From: Marisa cornuarietis
Taxonomy: Eukaryota; Mollusca; Gastropoda; Architaenioglossa; Ampullariidae
Assembly: GCA_004794655.1 (NCBI GenBank)
Contig: SMMW01000504.1
Coordinates: forward strand, 558,001-622,000
Direction: 5' to 3'
DNA length: 64,000 bases
The notes beneath the pieces were generated by a model. It made no database searches and was not told the DNA's origin. It saw nothing but the letters and a program-made list of their open reading frames with translations. A program made the position numbers and the translations under genes. Below, piece after piece: positions 50,336-59,300 of the stretch (positions within the stretch are counted from its first letter, which is position 1; every line of letters starts with the position of its first letter).

Positions 50336-53300
50336 GAATCAAATGCTATTAGAGGTGTATAGCTTACAAAATCTGTTTTGCTTCTGTAAAATATCTTTTT
50401 CAGATGTTAGAGCTTTATCAGGTGCGACTCTACATACGCGAAGTTCATCTCAACCAGACAAGAAAACGTTTGCAATCAGAGGCATCCGCGGTCAAATTCA
50501 TGAAGCTCTGCGCATAATTACAACGGCAATACGCAAACAGGTTGGTTGTGATATTTTTGAAACTGGTGTATGCCATTACTTCATAGACTAGTTACTCCTT
50601 TGCTAAAGTGGGGTGTAACAAATGTGCAGTGCAGGTATATAGTATGTAATACAACCTAGGAACCTGGACTTTCTTTTCACTGCTGACATGACTCCAGATA
50701 GACAAGTTACAGCTGTCAGTCTGCCTATTATGATAGACAGGTTACAGCTGTCTGTCAGTCTGCCTATTATGAGCTACGTAAGATCAGCGCCATCAGTCAT
50801 ATTCTTTCCTTTTTCACCGCCTCCTACTTTTCCATTTATTGCTATATTCTTACTCATCTTCCTGTGTTGCATCACGACATTCATTTCAAATTTTCTTTTA
50901 AACACCCGAATGCAGTTTAATAGCCTCTTCTGTACCACTGCAAAAGATGTACTGAAAAAAACTTGTTAAATTTATTAATATTATTTCATAATGTTGTATT
51001 AATAATATTATAAACAAATTTTGTGTACGGTCATAATAAACTTGCTGACTTTTTACTATGTAATTTCCTTTTAGCTGGAAGTACGAAAGGAAGCGCAAGC
51101 ACAATGGCTTGAGTGGGTTCAACAAGCATTTCCTGACGTTGAAAGTCGTGCCTTTTTTCTTCCCCCCGTCTATATTAGCCGTGTGCCAGCGATAAAATCA
51201 ATTTTCGCAGGTCACGATGTTTACATGCTAACGCCAAACGACACGGAAGAAAAGTCGATGGTACAGGTTCCTTCTACATCTTCTGTACAGAAAAGCGACA
51301 TGCGAGAAGATGAAGCCGTTCAGCGTGTGTTGTCTACTCTAAAGGCATTCTCTACAGTACACAAAGAAGTGTTTATGTGTCTGAGTCAGTTTCCTTTCGG
51401 GTCTTATCTAGGTGAACCTTGCTTTGCTCCAGCAGCTGCTCAATTTCCGTTGCCAACAAACCTGCCCAATAAGACCTTGAGGCAAGGTGTCTTTGATTTG
51501 CTGCTTATTCACAAACAGTATGGTTGTGTTATATGCGAGATAAAGGCTGTGGATTACGATGTCAAAGACCAAGAAAAAGAGGTAGTAAAAAAACTTACGC
51601 AGGCTATACAGCAGTTAGACAAAGCGGAAGCCATGTTGTCACACTTGGTGTCAGATATTGCCAGAGATGTGCGCATCACAAAAACAATCGCATGCCCTAT
51701 ACTCGAGTCGCGTCAGCTGAAAAAACTTATTTCTGCAAACCAACAACTACAAAGGGTTAGTAATGGCTTTATATATTCACTTGTCTTAAGTCACAACAAA
51801 GCAATTATTAAAAGCCATGAATAACATGTACTCATTTCAGTAAAGCCCAGCAAAATATGGTAGCTCAATCAGTGTGAAAACGAGACACAAACATCTGCCC
51901 TGACCTTACATTAATTCTAAGTAAACAAAAATATATTATACTTTTGTAATCAATCCTTCTGGCGTTTTCTTATTTAGTAAGTTACCTAAAAATCTTTTAT
52001 AAAAAAAATTGAGAACGATAGATACAAATATTTCTTTCAACATTAGTAATTTATTTTTTAACAAGATATATTAGACATGATAGACAAAAAGATACAGTTC
52101 CTTCAAATTTTTGCATGTAATTTATCGACCATAAAAATTGAAGGAAATTTATTTTATTAATTTTTAAATATACTTCGCATATCCAAAATAGTTGTGCATT
52201 AAGCAGATCGATTGGTGTTTATTTCAGGATCTTTGTAAGTGTCTGCGACGGGAAGATTCTGTGGAGGTCACCAGCATAATTCTATGTTCTGGACATCTTC
52301 GCAAAGCAGTCCCACAACAAGACAATTCAATGAAGATGAAAAAAGTAAAACGTTGGTGGGAAAGATGCGTAGCTGGCTCAGGAAATGACACTGTTCTAAG
52401 CAACAATCCTGACTTATACAAAAAACTAATAGCCAGGTAATACAAACCGTTTGTTCTCGGTATTAGATACTAAGTCAGTGGTAGTTCATAAAAAAGAAAG
52501 ATTTCAAAGTTTCTCGTTGGTAACTTTATATTTACATGTTGTGTGACATGCGACCCGTTTTGGGCAACAAGAAAATAGGGTAACCTTGTCTGATTTGACA
52601 GACCAGAAACAACATTTTAAGACCATCTTTCGCAAAACCCATGAGAAATGCCGTCACGGTAGACAGAGACAGAATTGTCAGGTAAACATAATACAAAGGA
52701 CAGTCTTTGTCATGCCGATATAAATTTACTTATGATCATCAAAGGGTCTCAATGGAAATCGTGTCACCTGCTGATACATTCACAACCCTTACCTTTACTA
52801 CTTAGAACAATGTAACAGCTAGTAGAATTAGCTGTAAGATAAAGAATGTGTATTCACACTCTGCTTATTATTATTAGTAGTAGTAGTAGTAGTATATAAA
52901 CTATTTATTATTAAAGTCAGTCAGTCGTTCCTTGCTTGGTACCTGGCGTTGGGGGAAGCACATCGATAGAAGCGGCAGCTGACAGGGCCCGCCACTCTTG
53001 CCTATTGTGGGCGATAATGAGCAGGATTGTGTGCGATAGCAGGTCCTGTACAGGATGACCAGTCTTTAACCTTTGTAAGCCAGTTCTTTCTCTGACCACC
53101 GCGGCGTCGACCACCCTCCAAGGTGCCTTGAAGGATAGTCTTCGACAAGGTGTCGTGTCGGGTCACATGACCAAAGAAGACCAGCTTACGTCGCTTGACT
53201 GTTGATAGTAGAGGTTCCTGGTGTCCTACCAGTATAGCAATCTTGTTTCTTACAAAGTCATTGGTTTTATTTTCTTTGTATGAGATAGGGAGCAGTCTCC

Positions 53301-56300
53301 TCAGGCACTTGTTCTCAAATGCTTGGATTCTCATTTCTGTTTCGGCGAGCAGAGTCCGCGTGTCGCATCTGTAGAGCAGGATCGGCGCTACCAAGGATTT
53401 GTACAGCTTAAACTTTTATAGTTAATCTTATCTCGTGGCTATGCCAGATCCTGTCTAACCTAGCCATTGCCGCTGTTGGTTTTGCGATCCTGATGCGGAT
53501 ATCTAGCGTGGAACTGCCGTCCTTGGAGAGGGTAGATCCCAAGTATTTGAAGCTGCTTACCTCCTTGAGCTGTACCCCATATATATAGATCTATAGTCTG
53601 CCATTGCCATTGATCACAAATTTGCTCTTTTCAGTGCTGGTCTCCATTCTATATGCATTTGAGGTGTGTGTCAGTCTTTTGGTAAGGTCTTGCAGTTCTT
53701 TATTAGTACCTGGTAACAGATCTATGCCATATTCAAAGTGTAGGTTGCAGATTGGTCTTCTACCGATTGAAATGGAGGTATTGTGGTCGTGAAGAGTTTC
53801 AAGCATGATGTTCTCCAAGAATATATTAAACAGCACCAGTGATAGGGGACATCCTTGACGCACCCCTACTGTGGTACGAAAGTCAGCTCCTATTTGGTTG
53901 TTCAGCAGTACTGTACTCTTTGAACTATTATACAGCGTTTCAACGACTTGAACTTGGCTTTCTTGGATGTTGAATTTTCGCATCACAAGCCATAGCTCCT
54001 CGTGCCAGACTCTGTCAACTGCCTTTTCAAAGTCAATTAAGTTGTGGTAAAGGTCCCGCTGATGCTTAAAATGCTTTTCTATAAGAAAACAACAGTTGAA
54101 GATCTGCTCACCTGTGTTTTTGCGTGGTTTGAAGCCAGCCTGTTCTTCTGCTAGCAGCTCTTCTGCGGTGGTTCTGATGCGGTTCTGTACGACCTTCAGG
54201 ATGACTTTGCTTGGGTGGGTGATAAGGCTTATGGTTCTGTAGTTCAAGCACTGTTTCTGTTTCCTTTCTTTGGGAGGGGTATGATTAGTGACTGCGTCCA
54301 CTCTTTGGGCAATTCCTTGCGCTCCCAGACTCTTTGGCACAGGACAGGGTGGGCATTTGTAGTTTCATCCTCACCCTCCTTGAGCAGCTCAGCTGTTACA
54401 CTATCAATGCCTCGCGACATTCTTACTTCAGACTATGTACAGCCTTTTCGACCTCTTCCCGTAGGACTGGTAGGTCTGCAGGTTCGCTGGTTGTTTTGGA
54501 GGATTTACTTCAGCTGAAATTTGTACAGGTCCTTGCAGTACTCAGTCCATCGGTTGAGTACACCAGTGCCTTCTGTGAGAAGGTGACCATTGCTGTCCTC
54601 GATGACTGAGGTCTTCTGCTGATCTGTCTTAGTGAGGGTCTTTAAGCGTTGGTAGGCCTTTTTGCTGCCACCTCATGCCATTTAATCGTCTATGTCCCGG
54701 CGCTGATTATCGATCCAATGGTCCCTAGATGCCTTCATCCCTTTCTTGATGGCACAGTTCACTTCTTTGTATTTGGTGGCTGCTTCTGGTTTAGTTTTTC
54801 TTTCTCTCTTCAAGGCCGTCCTTTGGTCACAGAGGTCTAAGATGTTATTCGTGGCTGTTTCTTCTTCCTATGTCCCCTTAGAACCTCCTGGGCTGTTGAC
54901 AGTAGCACCTCTTTGATGTTTCCAGTGAGGGTGTTTACATCACATTCCACCAGGTGTAGTGCGGCAACCTTGGCCTTGAAGACTTCTACACGGTTGGGTC
55001 TTGCAGCTTCTCCAAATCAAAGCGAATTTGGAGGATGTTTGAGAGTCGCTTCGCTTTCAGCTTCAGCTTCAGGTTCGTTAAAACAAGGTCATGGTCGCTG
55101 CCTATGCCAGCGCCTGGGTACGTCATTGTCTTGGCCCTGTTGATGCTGGATTTGAAGCGTCTCGGCAGTAGGATATAGTCGATCAGATTGCGGACCAATC
55201 TATCTGATGAGTGCCACGTGGCCGTCCTTGATTTCTTATGGGGATGTAAGGTATTGGCTAAGGTGAGTTTCTGGCTCTGTGCAAAGTCTAGGAGTCTGAT
55301 GCCCCTGTCGTTGGTTTCACCAAGGCCAAATTTCCACACCGTTCCTGCCTATTGCTGGTAGGTTTCTAGACAGACCTTGGCGTTCCAGTCTCCGAGCAAA
55401 ACCAGGATGTCCTTTTTAGGGACTGCCTTTACAACCATGTCCAGTTGCTGATAGAACTCTTCCACTTCGTTGTCTCCATGCGTGGAAGTTGGAGCGTATA
55501 CTTGGAAAATGGTGACATTGTGGGGCTTAGCTGAGACACGAATGGAGATAAGCCGGCTGGATACTGGTGTACAGCAGATGACGGCTCCAGCCACCTTCCT
55601 GTGCACGAGGAAGCCCACACCGTACTCACGCCTGGCGTCTTCCCCATTGTACCACAGTCTAGGGCCGTCGTCCGTTGCTGTTTCACCAAATCCTGTCCAT
55701 CTGACCTCCACCAGTCCCACAATGTACCATTGGTGCCGTTTTAGCTCGTAGGTGAGTTGTTGCAGTTTGCCGCACTGGTGGAATGTGCGTACGTTCCACG
55801 TGCCTATAGATGATCCCTCTCTCAACGTGATTTCTGCTTTGGTTTCTGTTTTGGCTCCAGTAGTACACGTTTTGCTGATTAGTACACTCGGCTTCAAAAC
55901 ACTCCGGTCGTCAAGGAGTGAGATGTTGAAAGTGAACTTTTCTTGAGATGAGCTATTATGCTAGGGCTATACCTATCTCCTCTTCCTTGTGGCTTTATCT
56001 TTCATAGTCCTCTGCTGGTTAAATACACATTCAGTTGCTGCAAGGTACTAAATTGATTAGAACTTTTTAACCACAGTGATATCCGCTTCTCTTTTTATAT
56101 ACTATTAGTTCCTTCAGCTAGTCAAATAATTAAACATTTCACTAAAATTTGTGAAAAAGAATACAATTGAAAATTTTTTATGTGAATGTTTCATGAAATA
56201 CTGTGATATTTGTTGTCAATCAGGTTTTCTGGACCAGCCTCTACGGTGACAGTACCGTGTATAACTGAACCTCGTGTGTCCTTTAAAACGTGGGACCAGG

Positions 56301-59300
56301 TGGTTGCTTACGTGGGTGACTGTTACACTGCCCACATGGTACTCTTTCCAGAACAAATCGAGCTGCTAACCAGACCTCCCACAAGAGTATTCATCGCCGG
56401 TCCTCCTGGCACAGGGAAAACTATTGTGCTGCTTTTGATGGCCACGGAATGGTTACGACAGGGAGATAGGGTTCATGTCCTGAGTATATGGGAGCGCAGT
56501 CGTGCAGCAACATTCATGGTGTACCACATGCTGCAGAAGATAATTGCGACGCAACTTGAAAATGTGATCTCGCCTGCACAGGTAATCCACATACAGAAGA
56601 ATTTTATGCATAGGAAGGATATTGATACAACCATAGACGACCTTGCATTAAAGGGACAAGATGGACCATTGTACGTTATCGCTGACGAGGTTGGAGCTGA
56701 CATCGAGTAAGTTGTGCAATACCTAGTCCTAATAATTAAAAGGCAATTCTGTCACATTCATATTCATGTATCTATCCAGTTCTAAATGCTATTTTTAAAA
56801 AGCGTGTTAATTGTAATCATTTAATTGTAGAACATTAATCCCTTGCCTTGAACAAATTTAGCATTATCACTGTGTTTGAACTCATTCCTTAGTTCTTTAT
56901 CTTCGTCTGTGAAGGTTATTTTTGTGTTATGGCATTGAAAGTAGAACACACCCTCACTTCTGGTACTTTTGTTTGATTGCTTTGAGGCTGTCCAGACTTG
57001 TTTAATCTTGCTTGGCCACAGAGATATTACAACACAACACACATACATTACACAGTCTCGGGATTACGTCTGCATAAAACACAACAACAAAAAATAACGA
57101 ATTGTATAGCAACAACTACATGCGTACTGTTTAACGTACGAAGAATGATAATATATGGTCAGTGTTAAGACTGGAGGTCGTTGAGCATGACAAGTGCAAC
57201 TACCTGAAAATATCACTGGAGGGGCTCACTGTGGTTGACACTGAGCTGTTGGCTAGTAACATCAACAAGTCCCAAAGCACGAGAGCAGAAACGATGTCGT
57301 ATCCCAGAAAACAACCGCAAGACGGTGGCTGCCATCGCTGTCTTTGTACACCAGTGTCAATTTTCGAGACTCCAAAAGCGGTTGATTTTAGGCGATACAA
57401 AAACATGTAAAGAAACTGAGTTAGCTATTCGCCTCATCATATCCGGCTTGACGATGTAGCACAAGGCCCGGGATATGCTGGTGGGAAAGGAAAGTTTATG
57501 CGATAGAGATTTATTTAGTGATTAAAAATTACATAGTTTCTATTAGTCCTGAAAATTTTCTATGACAGGTCACACAATGGCGTCTTCCGAGACTTCTGCA
57601 ATAAGCTGCTAGAAAGATTCAAGGATCGCACAGAAAATCTACATTTCTGGGCTGCAAGCTGCCACCATGATGTCGCACCTCCGGGGTTAACATCATCCCT
57701 TCAGAAAACCTGGGAAACCATATTTTTCACCAGAGCACTCCGTTCTCCGCCAACTGTTATCCAGGAAATAGAAAAAGCGTGGGAAATTGAGCACTGTACA
57801 GTACGTAAGTACAGCAACCGTAATGTCCCTGATTCTGCAGATGGCCCAGAGATACATTGGGTGACTCACGAGAGCCAGCACCATGCAACGCAAAACATTG
57901 AAAACTGTGATGTTTACTGATGCGTACATCTCTTCGAATTAGCATGCCCCCTACTTGTTAGTATGATGATGATGATGATTAAGTTTATTGTTTACATTAG
58001 TTATATACCAGAATGATTTTACGCTACACATGCGCACATGTTTATGACATAGTTTAATCTTTAAAACGTAAGCACCTTGGCAAGATAAAAAAAAACTTTG
58101 AATTTTTAAAATCAGTTAAGTAGCTTGGTTACATAAAAAGTTTTTTTTTCAATCAGTTTTGTAGCATGTTTTCGCTAAGTACAAAATATTCTTCTTATGA
58201 TAGCAAAACATTATTTTTATTTATGATATTTTGTAACTTAGTATGCTTGCAATTTATGATGCTACATTTTGTTTAGGCAAACTAAGTGAATCTAATGTAA
58301 AACTTTGAATCTAAAGCTTAACAAACCATTAAAACGGATTGAAAAAATTAAATTAAGAAACTTAAAGGTTTTAAATGGAATTTATAAAGATAGTTTGAAC
58401 TTTAAGGTAGAATAAACTCTAATTTAATTCAAACAGTTATTTTTAGTGCCATACCAAATAAATGATCTCAAAAGTTTGCCTAACAAAATTTTAGTCCCAT
58501 TTTCTGAACAGTAGGATGTGCACACGTCATCACATTTGTAAAAAAGAATGAAATAAAATGTTTTACTAGTGATAGTGTGAGGGATTAGAAAATCAAATAT
58601 AAAATCCTGAGAGACTTGTACACCTCTACATATCAGTTTTCATATTGCTTGAAGCGCTGTATATAGCTCAACGAGTACAATACTGCTGAACAACTAAATA
58701 GGAGCTTACGTCAGGGATGTCCATATCACCGGTATTGTTTAACATCTTTTTTTGAGAACATCATGCTCGAAGCTCTTCACAACCATCATCAGTCAGTCAG
58801 TAGTCCCTTGACCAGCACCTGTCGTTGGGGAATCACAAGGATAGACTAAGGGCGATAGTGAGCAGGTTCTGTACAGGATGACCAGTCCAGTCTTTGATGT
58901 TCGTAAGTCAGTTCTTCCTCTGAGCACCGCGGGGTTGGCCAACCTCCAAGGTGTCTTGAAGGATAGTCTTCGACAAGGTGTCGTGCTGGGTCACATGGCC
59001 AAAGAAGACCAGCTTACGTCGCTTGACTGTTGATAGTAGAGGTTCCTGGTGTCCTACCAGTGTGGCCATCGTGTTTCGTACAAAATCGTTGGTTTTATGT
59101 TCTTTAGATGAGATTTGGGACAGAGACCCCAAATGCTAGTCAAAGAATCTGTCAAGGTCTGTTTGAAAGTAACTATAAACCTGAGGCAAAATTGTGGCAC
59201 CGACACACAAAACCGTGCAGACCTCGGGGGTCGGGAATTAAAATAGTTCTACCTTGTGTGTGGTCTATAAGTCTGGTACCATTACCACAGAGACTCACTG

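Larger units (their letters stand above)
47624..50403. other. Intron 16 with LINE end and other repeats
   Basis: 2.8 kb. Holds a possible alternative terminal exon at 47692, the L2/CR1-type 3' end (48.43-49.11 kb), a TA run near 49315, a GC-richer unassigned stretch at 49.4-49.97 kb, and a CA array at 50272-50328 about 75 nt before the acceptor. Confidence 0.6.

Noticed and set aside
57162..57410. Extra exon of the helicase in intron 20
   Set aside because: Exons 20 and 21 already join in phase, and copy A shows the two exons adjacent with no intervening coding segment between 10993 and 12273.
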